From NCBI GenBank assembly GCA_000433115.1, contig FR892178.1, positions 1 to 7,042 of the forward strand: DNA of 7,042 nucleotides. The letters run 5' to 3'. Made by a program: the position numbers and the translations under genes. Below, in pieces: positions 1 through 6,423 of the stretch. Numbering within the stretch: position 1 is the first letter of the stretch; every line of letters begins with the position of its first letter. The notes under the pieces were generated by a model. That model had not been told where the DNA came from. It saw only the letters and a list, made by a program, of their open reading frames with translations, and made no database searches. The stretch comes from Ruminococcus sp. CAG:382. GTDB lineage: Bacteria; Bacillota; Clostridia; Oscillospirales; CAG-382.

Positions 1-297
1 GCATACGGCGACACCGGCGGCAGGGGTGAGTAAAACGGCTTTTTCGGGAAGCGTCGCCGGGCGGAGTATGACGCTGATGTATATCCCGCTTCCCGTCGGG
101 CTGTAAAAGCTTCTGCCCAGCCGCCCGCGTCCGGCCGTCTGAGATGCCGCGACGATTGCCGTACCCTCGGGCGCTCCGCCGTCGGCAAGCTCCAGAGCAA
201 TGCGGTTTGTGGAATCGACTTCGTCAAATACGGTGACGGAAACGCCGGATGAGGTTAAATACCGGCGAACCGTTTCCGAATCAAATCTGTCCGTCAT
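1..297 (-). CDS. birA: Biotin-[acetyl-CoA-carboxylase] ligase (biotin protein ligase), C-terminus beyond window
   Basis: This enzyme activates biotin with ATP to biotinyl-AMP and transfers it to a lysine of biotin carrier domains such as that of acetyl-CoA carboxylase; it acts in the cytoplasm. Only the first 99 residues are present, and the reading frame stays open to base 1. Visible landmarks are the STN motif (residues 29-31), the substrate-binding loop GRGRLGR (56-62), and the following SFYSP and GIYISVILRP stretch, which is highly typical of the family. The ATG at 295-297 sits three codons after an in-frame TAA at 304-306, which is also the stop of the upstream lipoprotein gene. No N-terminal helix-turn-helix domain can therefore be attached, so this is a single-domain (class I) ligase rather than a bifunctional BirA repressor. 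The gap to the upstream gene is 6 bases. A weak GGAA lies about 9 bases before the ATG. The central and C-terminal domains lie outside the window. Confidence 0.93.
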   Translation of the reverse strand, partial: MTDRFDSETVRRYLTSSGVSVTVFDEVDSTNRIALELADGGAPEGTAIVAASQTAGRGRLGRSFYSPTGSGIYISVILRPATLPEKAVLLTPAAGVAVC

Positions 298-303
298 CGG
301 TTT

Positions 304-1437
304 TTATTCCGCATCGTCGGCTCTGTAAAAGCTCCAGCGTGTCAGAGTGTCCCAATGAGTGCCGGTTTCGACCTTGTGAGCCTTGCTGTTGTCGAATTTG
401 CAGAAATAAAGCTTGTTCTGACTGCTGTTCATATCCCAGAACATTGTCTTGTCGGCATATCTGAAGCCGTCGCACATGGTTTCGGGATCATATACCTCAA
501 CGTGCATACGGAAGCCGGGGTTGCTGTCGCCGTACATTTCAACGGAAGCGGCTGCATTGCCTTTGTCGAAGTCTCCGCCGTAGTCCTTTCCGCTCTTCGT
601 ACCGCTCAGAGCAGTTGAAAACTCCTTGGTCGTGCCGTCGGCGTTGTTGTATATGATATGGTTTCCGCTTGTTTTCGGAATGCAGAACATTGCGGTGTAG
701 GACAGATTGAAAAATGCATCGCGAATGAAATCGTAGTCGCATTCGAGCCATACGTCAACGCCGTTTACGATATAATTGCGCGTTACGTTGACAAAAGGCT
801 TGTCGGGCTGATTTGCAAAATAGATCTGTGTATGCTCCACAATCTTCACGCCCTCGGCGGAAAGCGTTTTCTTTTCTTCAGTCAGCTCTTCTCCGGTCTT
901 TGCGTTGTAGAATGCGATATCGATGAGCTTTTCGTTGTTGTGGTTACCGCCGCAGAAGGTGATGTTGCCCGCTGTTTCTCCGACACGGTAGACATATTCC
1001 CAGTCTGTTCCGCCCGGATTCATTGTGACGGTCTTCTTTGCGTCTGTATCGGTCGCCTTGAAGTAGCCGAGATTCCATGTGCCCCATGCGGTCTTGACCA
1101 TTGAAACTTCGATTTTGTGACCTGCCTCCTGTGAGTCGTTTGCGGTCATGAAAACACCGGTGTCGTTCTTGCGGAAGGTCATGGGGATGTATTCTTTGAT
1201 TTCGGGCATGGTGACAGGCTCCTTTACGGGTTCTTCGGAGGATTCTTCGACAGACGGCTCCTCGGATGATTCTTCTTGTGAAATGGTTTCCTCTTTTGAA
1301 GATTCTTCGGCTGCTGACGAAAAATCGCTTACGGTGCCGGATTCGTCCGGCGCTTTTGATTCGTCGCCGGTGCTGCCGCAGGCAACAAGTGATGACAGCA
1401 GAAGCAGGGAAAGAATATAGCAAAGTGATTTTTTCAT
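304..1437 (-). CDS. Secreted lipoprotein of unknown function with acidic Ser/Glu-rich linker
   Basis: The 377-residue product starts with a classic lipoprotein signal peptide: MKKS, a hydrophobic stretch (residues 5-18) and a lipobox LVAC with the lipidated cysteine at 20. It should therefore be anchored on the outer face of the cytoplasmic membrane. Residues about 21-78 form a low-complexity Ser/Glu/Pro linker that includes two copies of EESSEEP (55-61 and 64-70), likely a flexible spacer through the cell wall. Residues about 79-377 form a globular domain rich in Trp, Tyr, Phe, Asn and Gly, with alternating short hydrophobic stretches that suggest beta structure. Five cysteines lie in the domain (162, 233, 252, 322, 346). 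I recognise no catalytic motif and cannot assign a family; a carbohydrate- or ligand-binding beta-sandwich is only a guess. A good ribosome site (AGAGGT) lies before the ATG. It lies between an aminopeptidase gene (15-base gap) and birA (6-base gap), neither of which hints at its role. Confidence 0.85.
   Translation of the reverse strand: MKKSLCYILSLLLLSSLVACGSTGDESKAPDESGTVSDFSSAAEESSKEETISQEESSEEPSVEESSEEPVKEPVTMPEIKEYIPMTFRKNDTGVFMTANDSQEAGHKIEVSMVKTAWGTWNLGYFKATDTDAKKTVTMNPGGTDWEYVYRVGETAGNITFCGGNHNNEKLIDIAFYNAKTGEELTEEKKTLSAEGVKIVEHTQIYFANQPDKPFVNVTRNYIVNGVDVWLECDYDFIRDAFFNLSYTAMFCIPKTSGNHIIYNNADGTTKEFSTALSGTKSGKDYGGDFDKGNAAASVEMYGDSNPGFRMHVEVYDPETMCDGFRYADKTMFWDMNSSQNKLYFCKFDNSKAHKVETGTHWDTLTRWSFYRADDAE
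1228..1275 (-). repeat. Short tandem repeat coding for two EESSEEP units in the lipoprotein linker
   Basis: Two 21-base segments (1255-1275 and 1228-1248) each encode EESSEEP, separated by six bases encoding Ser-Val. The DNA copies differ at several third positions, so the repeat is conserved better as protein than as DNA. It is part of the acidic spacer that follows the lipidated cysteine. Confidence 0.7.
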
Positions 1438-1446
1438 TATTGCATT

Positions 1447-1452
1447 ACCTCT
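1447..1452 (-). promoter_or_regulatory. Ribosome binding site of the lipoprotein gene
   Basis: On the minus strand AGAGGT lies in the 15-base gap after the aminopeptidase stop, with about 10 bases between its AGAGG core and the ATG at 1435-1437. This supports that start over the ATG seven bases upstream (1442-1444), which lies too close to the site. Confidence 0.6.
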
Positions 1453-2679
1453 TTAAAACGCCCACGTGCCGTTTTCGAATATCTTGAACGGTACGCCGTT
1501 TGTGTAACCGGTTATAGACATATCGTCAGAGCCGATCATGAAGTCAACGTGGATCATGCTGTCGTTCAGACCCATTTCCTTAAGCTCTTCGGCTGTCATA
1601 TTTTCAAAGCCTTCGATCGTATCGGCATATCCCTTGCCCAACGCGAGGTGGCAGCTTGCGTTCTCGTCAAACAGCGTTTCGTAAAACAGTATACCGCTTT
1701 CGTTTATGGGCGAATCCTTGGGTATGAGTGCGCATTCGCCGAGATAGGGCGCGTTTTCGTCCATCGACAGCATTTTGTCAAGAAGCTCCTGACCCTTTTC
1801 GGCTTTCCAGCTTACGGCTTTGCCTTCATGGAAGGTGATTTCAAAGTTTTCGATCAGCGAGCCGTTGTATGAAAGCGGCTTTGTGGCGACGACTCTGCCC
1901 TCCGCAACACCCTTTTTGGGCGAGCAGAACAGCTCTTCTGTGGGCATGTTCGGGTTGAACACAACACCGCCTATCGTGGTGTCGCAGCCGCCCTGCCAGC
2001 GGGATTTTTCCATGAAGCCGACTCTGAAATCAGTGCCGTTCGAGGATTTGTATTCCAGCGTGTCAAAGTGGTGCGAATTGAGCACCGCACGGCGTTCCTT
2101 GAATGATTTGTTGTGCTTTTCCCATGCCTCCATCGGGTTATTGTCCTCGGTGATGTGCACCGAGGCTAAAATTGCGTCGGTGAGCTTTTTGAGTGCAACC
2201 GAACCGGTGTCCTGCGGGAAAACACGCTTTGCCCATTTCACGGTGGGGAACGCGATAATGCACCACTGATGTCTGTTTTCGATGGCGTCGCGATAGGGCT
2301 TGATTATGGGGTAGATCGCCTGGTTCGCCTTGGATACCTTTGAAAAATCAACACCGTCGAGTCCGTTCGGGTCGTCGGAAAGCACCACGATTCTTGCGGG
2401 CAGCTTTTCAGCCATATATCTGAAGCGTTCGACATTCCAGGGAAGAGGAGTCGACAGCGTCTTAAGGCTCTGCTTTTTGTATGCGAGCTTTGTTATGGGC
2501 TGATATGTCCACTGCATATGAACTGCGGCGGCACCGGCTTTGTAGCATTCCGCGGCAAGAAGCGCGGCAAATTCGTGAAGCTCTGCCGATATGGTTATGA
2601 AAACGTCCTGACCCTTCTGTACATTCGCTCCGGTACGCGCGGTCAGTGCGGCGTACTTTCGCATCATTTTCTTGTTCAT
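1453..2679 (-). CDS. M29-family metallo-aminopeptidase (AmpS/PepS/AmpT type)
   Basis: This cytoplasmic enzyme removes N-terminal amino acids from peptides using two divalent metal ions. The 408-residue length and overall pattern match the M29 family. The N-terminus (KYAALTARTGANVQKGQ) is the typical opening of these proteins. All five expected metal ligands can be placed by alignment with family motifs: Glu249 in MPTEELF, Glu315 in YLGECAL, His344 in ASCHLALG, and His377 and Asp379 in MIHVDFMIG. The spacing agrees closely with the Thermus AmpT ligands as I recall them, so the enzyme looks intact. A strong ribosome site (AAGGA) sits 9 bases before the ATG at 2677-2679, in the 24-base gap after ligA. 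It probably belongs to the same transcript and may serve general peptide recycling. Named relatives are AmpS and PepS; I leave the symbol blank because the exact subgroup cannot be settled from sequence reading. Confidence 0.93.
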   Translation of the reverse strand: MNKKMMRKYAALTARTGANVQKGQDVFITISAELHEFAALLAAECYKAGAAAVHMQWTYQPITKLAYKKQSLKTLSTPLPWNVERFRYMAEKLPARIVVLSDDPNGLDGVDFSKVSKANQAIYPIIKPYRDAIENRHQWCIIAFPTVKWAKRVFPQDTGSVALKKLTDAILASVHITEDNNPMEAWEKHNKSFKERRAVLNSHHFDTLEYKSSNGTDFRVGFMEKSRWQGGCDTTIGGVVFNPNMPTEELFCSPKKGVAEGRVVATKPLSYNGSLIENFEITFHEGKAVSWKAEKGQELLDKMLSMDENAPYLGECALIPKDSPINESGILFYETLFDENASCHLALGKGYADTIEGFENMTAEELKEMGLNDSMIHVDFMIGSDDMSITGYTNGVPFKIFENGTWAF

Positions 2680-2688
2680 GTTAAACCG

Positions 2689-2693
2689 TCCTT
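2689..2693 (-). promoter_or_regulatory. Ribosome binding site of the M29 aminopeptidase gene
   Basis: AAGGA on the minus strand lies 9 bases before the ATG at 2677-2679, inside the 24-base gap behind ligA. It is the clearest Shine-Dalgarno match in this part of the run. No hairpin or promoter-like pair of boxes is seen in the same gap. Confidence 0.65.
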
Positions 2694-2703
2694 GAATGGA
2701 TAT

Positions 2704-4695
2704 TTATTTGTTTCCGGAACCGAGCATTCCGAGGAATTCTTCTTCTGTCAGCACAGTGACTCCCAGCGACTGTGCCTTTGTCAGCTTGCTGCCCGCCGCC
2801 TCTCCGGCAATCAGATAGTCGGTCTTTTTAGAGACGCTTCCCGCAGCTTTTCCGCCGTGACGGCGTATCAGCTCTTCTGCTTCATCACGCTTCATCGTGC
2901 GCATTGTGCCTGTCACGACAAGCGTTTTCCCCGCAAGAGAGTCATCAATCACGTCACTCTTCATGACGGTATTGACGCCTGCGTCTTCAAGTCTTTTCAT
3001 GATTTCGCGGTTTGAAGGCTCGGAAAAATAATTTATGACCGATGCCGCCGATTCCGGTCCGATGTCGGGAACAGAGCAAAGCGCTTCGGCATCCGCGTTC
3101 ATCAGTGCTTCGACCGAGCCGAAATGCAGTGCGAGACCTCGTGCGGCTTTTTCGCCGATATGACGTATTCCGAGCGCGGTCAAAAGGGAAGCCAAGCTTT
3201 TTGATTTTGATTTTTCAAGCGATGCAAGGATATTTTCAGCCGATTTTTCGCCCAGTCCTTCAAGAGCCGCAAGCTCGTCCTTTTTCAGGTAATAAAGATC
3301 TGCGACGTTGTGGACAAGCCCTGCGTCAATCAGCTTTGAAACAACACTTTCTCCCAGTGTTTCGATGTTCATTGCGGGACGGGACACGAAATGAGCCATG
3401 TTCCTGACAAGCTGTGCGGGGCAATCGGCGTTTGTACAACGCACGGCGGACTCTCCCTCCTCACGGGTCACCGGACCGCCGCAGGACGGACATGCCTTCG
3501 GCATTTCAAACGGTACTTCACTGCCGTCGCGCGCGTCGGTATCGACTCCGACGATCTCCGGAATGATGTCTCCCGCCTTGCGAAGAAACACAAAATCACC
3601 GACTTTTACCCCCTTTTCACGTATAAAATCCTCATTATGAAGCGTTGCGTAGGCAACGGAACTGCCCGCCAGCTTCACCGGTTCAAGCTCCGCGCGCGGG
3701 GTCAGCACACCTGTGCGTCCCACCATCACGGTGATGCCTTTCAGCCTTGTTCTGACCGTTTCCGGAGGGTATTTGTATGCAACAGCCCAGCGGGGAAGCG
3801 AACCCACCTCTCCGAGAGAGGCTCTCATCGCTCTGGAATCGATTTTCACGACAGCACCGTCGATATCAAAAGGCAGTCTGCTCCTCATTTCTCCGATCTC
3901 GTCTATACGTTTCACGCATTCGTCCATATCGGCACAGCGTCTGAACTCGGGTGAAACATGGAAGCCCCAGCTTTGAAGCAGGTCAAGCGTATCGGCGTGG
4001 CTGTCCGGCAACGTCGCATCGGAGTACTGGAGGTTGAAGATGAAAATGTCGAGCCTGCGTTCGGCGCACAGCTTTGAATCGAGCTGTCTTAATGAGCCTG
4101 CGGCGGCATTGCGCGGGTTGGCAAACGGGGCTTTGCCGTCCTCCTCGCGTTGTTCGTTAAGCTTTGCGAACACCTTTTTCGGCATATATACCTCGCCGCG
4201 TACAATGACTCTGCCGTTTTTTTCGGGGATTGTGAGCGGAATGGAGCGTATTGTCAGCAGGTTCTGCGTTACATCCTCACCCACATATCCGTCTCCGCGT
4301 GTTGCGCCGCGAACGAAAACGCCGTTATTGTATTCGAGCGCGCAGGAAAGTCCGTCGATTTTGCACTCGGTGACATATGACAGCCCGGGGAAGCTCTCTC
4401 TGACACGTCTGTCGAAATCATAAAGCCCGTCTTTATCGAATACGTCGGTGAGACTGCCAAGCATCACCTCATGAGTGACTTTTTCGAATTTTTCGGCAAC
4501 ATGACCCGCAACGCGGCGTGTGGGCGATGAAGGGGAGGCAAGCTCCGGATGCTCTGCTTCCAGCCTTTTCAGCTCTTCAAGCATCATGTCGTATTCGTAA
4601 TCGGAAATCTCGGGAGCGTCGTCGTCGTAATACTTCTTCGAATGATACAGGAGCTTTTCTTCAAGCTCCCGCATATGCTTTTTTATTTCTTCCAT
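2704..4695 (-). CDS. ligA: NAD-dependent DNA ligase LigA
   Basis: LigA seals nicks in duplex DNA during replication and repair, using NAD+ to form a ligase-adenylate. The 663-residue product has the full bacterial layout: domain Ia with YHSKKYYDDDAPEISDYEYD (17-36); the adenylation domain with KIDG (112-115, Lys112 the expected AMP acceptor), RGATRGDG (129-136) and DGAVVKI (279-285); an OB fold; a four-cysteine zinc finger (402, 405, 420, 425); helix-hairpin-helix repeats (about 441-550); and a C-terminal BRCT domain (about 586-658). The frame is also open back to 4761, but that would add 22 residues unlike LigA and overlap prmA by 62 bases. I chose the ATG at 4693-4695, 4 bases after the prmA stop, because MEEIKKHMRELEEKLLYH is the normal LigA opening. 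An AAAGG lies about 12 bases before it, a somewhat long spacing. The usual MLSLDNAF-type motif reads MLGSLTDVF here (78-86). Confidence 0.97.
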   Translation of the reverse strand: MEEIKKHMRELEEKLLYHSKKYYDDDAPEISDYEYDMMLEELKRLEAEHPELASPSSPTRRVAGHVAEKFEKVTHEVMLGSLTDVFDKDGLYDFDRRVRESFPGLSYVTECKIDGLSCALEYNNGVFVRGATRGDGYVGEDVTQNLLTIRSIPLTIPEKNGRVIVRGEVYMPKKVFAKLNEQREEDGKAPFANPRNAAAGSLRQLDSKLCAERRLDIFIFNLQYSDATLPDSHADTLDLLQSWGFHVSPEFRRCADMDECVKRIDEIGEMRSRLPFDIDGAVVKIDSRAMRASLGEVGSLPRWAVAYKYPPETVRTRLKGITVMVGRTGVLTPRAELEPVKLAGSSVAYATLHNEDFIREKGVKVGDFVFLRKAGDIIPEIVGVDTDARDGSEVPFEMPKACPSCGGPVTREEGESAVRCTNADCPAQLVRNMAHFVSRPAMNIETLGESVVSKLIDAGLVHNVADLYYLKKDELAALEGLGEKSAENILASLEKSKSKSLASLLTALGIRHIGEKAARGLALHFGSVEALMNADAEALCSVPDIGPESAASVINYFSEPSNREIMKRLEDAGVNTVMKSDVIDDSLAGKTLVVTGTMRTMKRDEAEELIRRHGGKAAGSVSKKTDYLIAGEAAGSKLTKAQSLGVTVLTEEEFLGMLGSGNK

Positions 4696-4699
4696 TTGT

Positions 4700-5659
4700 T
4701 CAGCGTACCTTTGCGAGTATCGCGACCCAGTCGTTTTCCTCGCGTACTTCGATGACGTCAAAACCGTCCTTCAGCGCGTCAAGCACCTTTTGTTTGCGCG
4801 GTGCGATTATGCCGCTGAGGATTATTTCGCCGCCCTGCGCCATAACATCCCTGAAAAGCGGCATCATCATGACAAGCACATCCGCGACGATATTTGCACA
4901 TACAACACCGTATTTTTTGCTCCTGACCGTTGATTCAAGTGTGCTGTCGTCAAGGACGTTGCCGGTATATGCGGTGAGGATTCCGTCCGGGATGCCGTTG
5001 ACAGCGGCGTTCTTGCGTGTTATGAGGACGGCGTTTTCGTCGATATCGACGGCGGTTATGCTCTTTGCGCCGAGAAGGTATGCGCCTATGCCGAGTATTC
5101 CGCTTCCGCAACCCATATCAAGCACGTCGGCGTCGTTGCAGTCTGTTTTTTCGAGAAGCTCAAGGCAAAGACGGGTAGTTTCATGTCTGCCGGTACCGAA
5201 CGAGGATTCGGGGTCAATTTCAAGAACCTTTCTGCCGTCCGGCGTACAATCCTCCCAGCTTGGCTTTATGACAAACGAATTGCCGATATTTATAGGGTGA
5301 AAAAACTGCTTCCAGTTGTTTTCCCAGTCCTTGTCATCGGTTTCGTAAACGGTGTATTCGAGAGAGCCGAAGGGCAGATTCTCCGCCTTCAGCGCCGCAA
5401 TGCCGTCGGCAACCGCCTGCATCTGCGACTCGCCCTGCTCGGTATAGGCGATATAAACATCGACATACGCGACGGAACGGTCGTCCGGAAGCAGATCGTC
5501 CTCGTAATAATCAAACGGCACTGAGCGCTCCTCCACTATTTCGGCAAAATCGTTGGGGTCGCTGACCGAAAAAGAGGTTATGCCGTTTATGAGAAGCATA
5601 TCTGAGATCGCTTCGCTGCCGAGAGTGTTTGTCCTGATTTTTATATCGTGGAATTTCAT
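4700..5659 (-). CDS. prmA: Ribosomal protein L11 methyltransferase PrmA
   Basis: PrmA uses S-adenosylmethionine to trimethylate amino groups of ribosomal protein L11 in the cytoplasm. The 319-residue length is normal. The N-terminal substrate-recognition domain (about 1-110) is followed by the family linker signature WENNWKQFF (112-120). Next come the PrmA-specific DPESSFGTGRHETT (149-162), the SAM-binding loop LDMGCGSGILG (180-190), the acidic ribose contact AVDID (203-207) and the ANIVADVL segment (255-262), equivalent to the catalytic-face motif IV. The ATG at 5657-5659 overlaps the TGA of the upstream gene as ATGA, pointing to translational coupling. A good ribosome site AAGAAGG lies 7 bases upstream, inside the preceding gene. 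The usual Firmicutes neighbours dnaJ and rsmE are not seen in this window; instead prmA sits between an envelope-type gene and ligA. Confidence 0.96.
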   Translation of the reverse strand: MKFHDIKIRTNTLGSEAISDMLLINGITSFSVSDPNDFAEIVEERSVPFDYYEDDLLPDDRSVAYVDVYIAYTEQGESQMQAVADGIAALKAENLPFGSLEYTVYETDDKDWENNWKQFFHPINIGNSFVIKPSWEDCTPDGRKVLEIDPESSFGTGRHETTRLCLELLEKTDCNDADVLDMGCGSGILGIGAYLLGAKSITAVDIDENAVLITRKNAAVNGIPDGILTAYTGNVLDDSTLESTVRSKKYGVVCANIVADVLVMMMPLFRDVMAQGGEIILSGIIAPRKQKVLDALKDGFDVIEVREENDWVAILAKVR

Positions 5660-6423
5660 GTTTTGCCCTTCTTATTTTCAAATGATTTGTCGTCGGTTTC
5701 GCTGCCTTTTCCCGAAATTGGAATGGCTTCGCCGAGGTATTTTGACTGCGGTTTCAGAAGTTCGCAGTCAAGCACCGCCTTCACGCGTGCAAGCGATTCA
5801 CGGAGCGCGTTTGTTTTTGCCGTGCCGTAAACATAGCCGTTGTCGCATTCTACGCCGTAAACCTCCATGCCGAGTCTTCGCCCGATGTAAACTGCCCGGG
5901 CAAGGTGGAAGCGCTGGGTCACGACGATCAGTTTTTTGCAGCCGAATATCTCTTTTGCACGGTAGAGCGAATCGTATGTCGAAAATCCCGCATGGTCGCA
6001 GAAAACGGCGTCGGTATTCATGCCGCTTTCGAGCGCGTATTTTTTCATGGCATACACTTCGTCATAACCGTCGGTGCCGTGGTCGCCGCTCATGAGCAGC
6101 TTTTCGGATGCGCCGGAAATGCAGAGCTGTATTCCGGTTTCAAGGCGGTGCCGCAGCATCAGCGACGGTTCGTCGCCGTTTGCCTTGCAGCCAAGCACGA
6201 GAATGCAGTCCGCGTCAAGGGACGATGCGTCTTCGGAAGCCATGATGTACGGCTCCGCAGATTTCAGAACATACAGATTTGATGCGGCGTATATAACCAC
6301 GCCGAGTATTATTATAACCGAAAACACTGTCAGAAACGTCACAAAGCCGCTCCTTTTCTTTTGCTTCGCTTTTTTTGCCGCCACTGACGACGGCTTATTT
6401 GTTTTCTTCCGATTCTTTTTCAT
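5656..6423 (-). CDS. SanA/ElyC/YdcF (DUF218) family membrane-anchored protein
   Basis: Relatives include Escherichia coli SanA (linked to vancomycin exclusion) and ElyC (envelope biogenesis); the biochemical activity of the family is poorly defined. The 255-residue product has a strongly basic N-terminus (1-26, many Lys and Arg), one membrane helix (about 27-49) and then the DUF218 domain. By the positive-inside rule the domain should face outside the cell. Family landmarks are ILVLGCK (74-80), LLMSGD (109-114), HAGFSTYDSLYRAKEIF (144-160) and TQRFHLARAVYI (169-180); the last two resemble SanA more than YdcF. The C-terminus (about 230-255) is polar and low in complexity. The start is uncertain. 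I chose the ATG at 6421-6423 because MKKN plus a basic stretch and membrane helix is natural, but it overlaps the upstream gene by 29 bases and has no clear Shine-Dalgarno. Other in-frame starts are ATG at 6447 and GTG at 6474. Confidence 0.88.
   Translation of the reverse strand: MKKNRKKTNKPSSVAAKKAKQKKRSGFVTFLTVFSVIIILGVVIYAASNLYVLKSAEPYIMASEDASSLDADCILVLGCKANGDEPSLMLRHRLETGIQLCISGASEKLLMSGDHGTDGYDEVYAMKKYALESGMNTDAVFCDHAGFSTYDSLYRAKEIFGCKKLIVVTQRFHLARAVYIGRRLGMEVYGVECDNGYVYGTAKTNALRESLARVKAVLDCELLKPQSKYLGEAIPISGKGSETDDKSFENKKGKT
5667..5673 (-). promoter_or_regulatory. Ribosome binding site of prmA, inside the upstream gene
   Basis: AAGAAGG on the minus strand lies 7 bases before the prmA ATG and within the last codons of the SanA-like gene. 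Together with the 4-base ATGA overlap it fixes the prmA start and suggests coupled translation. Confidence 0.65.

Noticed and set aside
658..1104. Plus-strand open frame of 148 codons with a Cys/Val-rich product
   Set aside because: It is antisense to the lipoprotein, whose signal peptide and ribosome site are convincing; no homology is recognised.
1206..1290. Low-complexity repeat considered as a CRISPR or regulatory repeat
   Set aside because: The repeat is in frame and explained by the acidic Ser/Glu linker; there are no spacers and only two close copies.
944..1423. Minus-strand open frame of 159 codons overlapping the lipoprotein
   Set aside because: It is in another frame of the same strand, with a very Arg-rich product and no independent start signal. 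It is a shadow of the lipoprotein gene.
2680..2703. Possible terminator or promoter in the largest gap, after ligA
   Set aside because: The 24 bases contain a ribosome binding site but no inverted repeat with a T run and no -35/-10 pair.
3391..3954. Plus-strand open frame of 187 codons inside ligA
   Set aside because: It is wholly antisense to the zinc finger and OB region of ligA, with no ribosome site or family match.
4518..5300. Long plus-strand open frame of 260 codons
   Set aside because: It lies antisense across the ligA/prmA junction, its product is Ser/Arg-rich with no recognisable domain, and both minus-strand genes are unmistakable. It is a shadow frame.
5553..6095. Plus-strand open frame of 180 codons with an Arg/Cys-rich product
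   Set aside because: It is antisense to prmA and the SanA-like gene; the Arg/Cys bias is what shadow frames of GC-rich codons produce.
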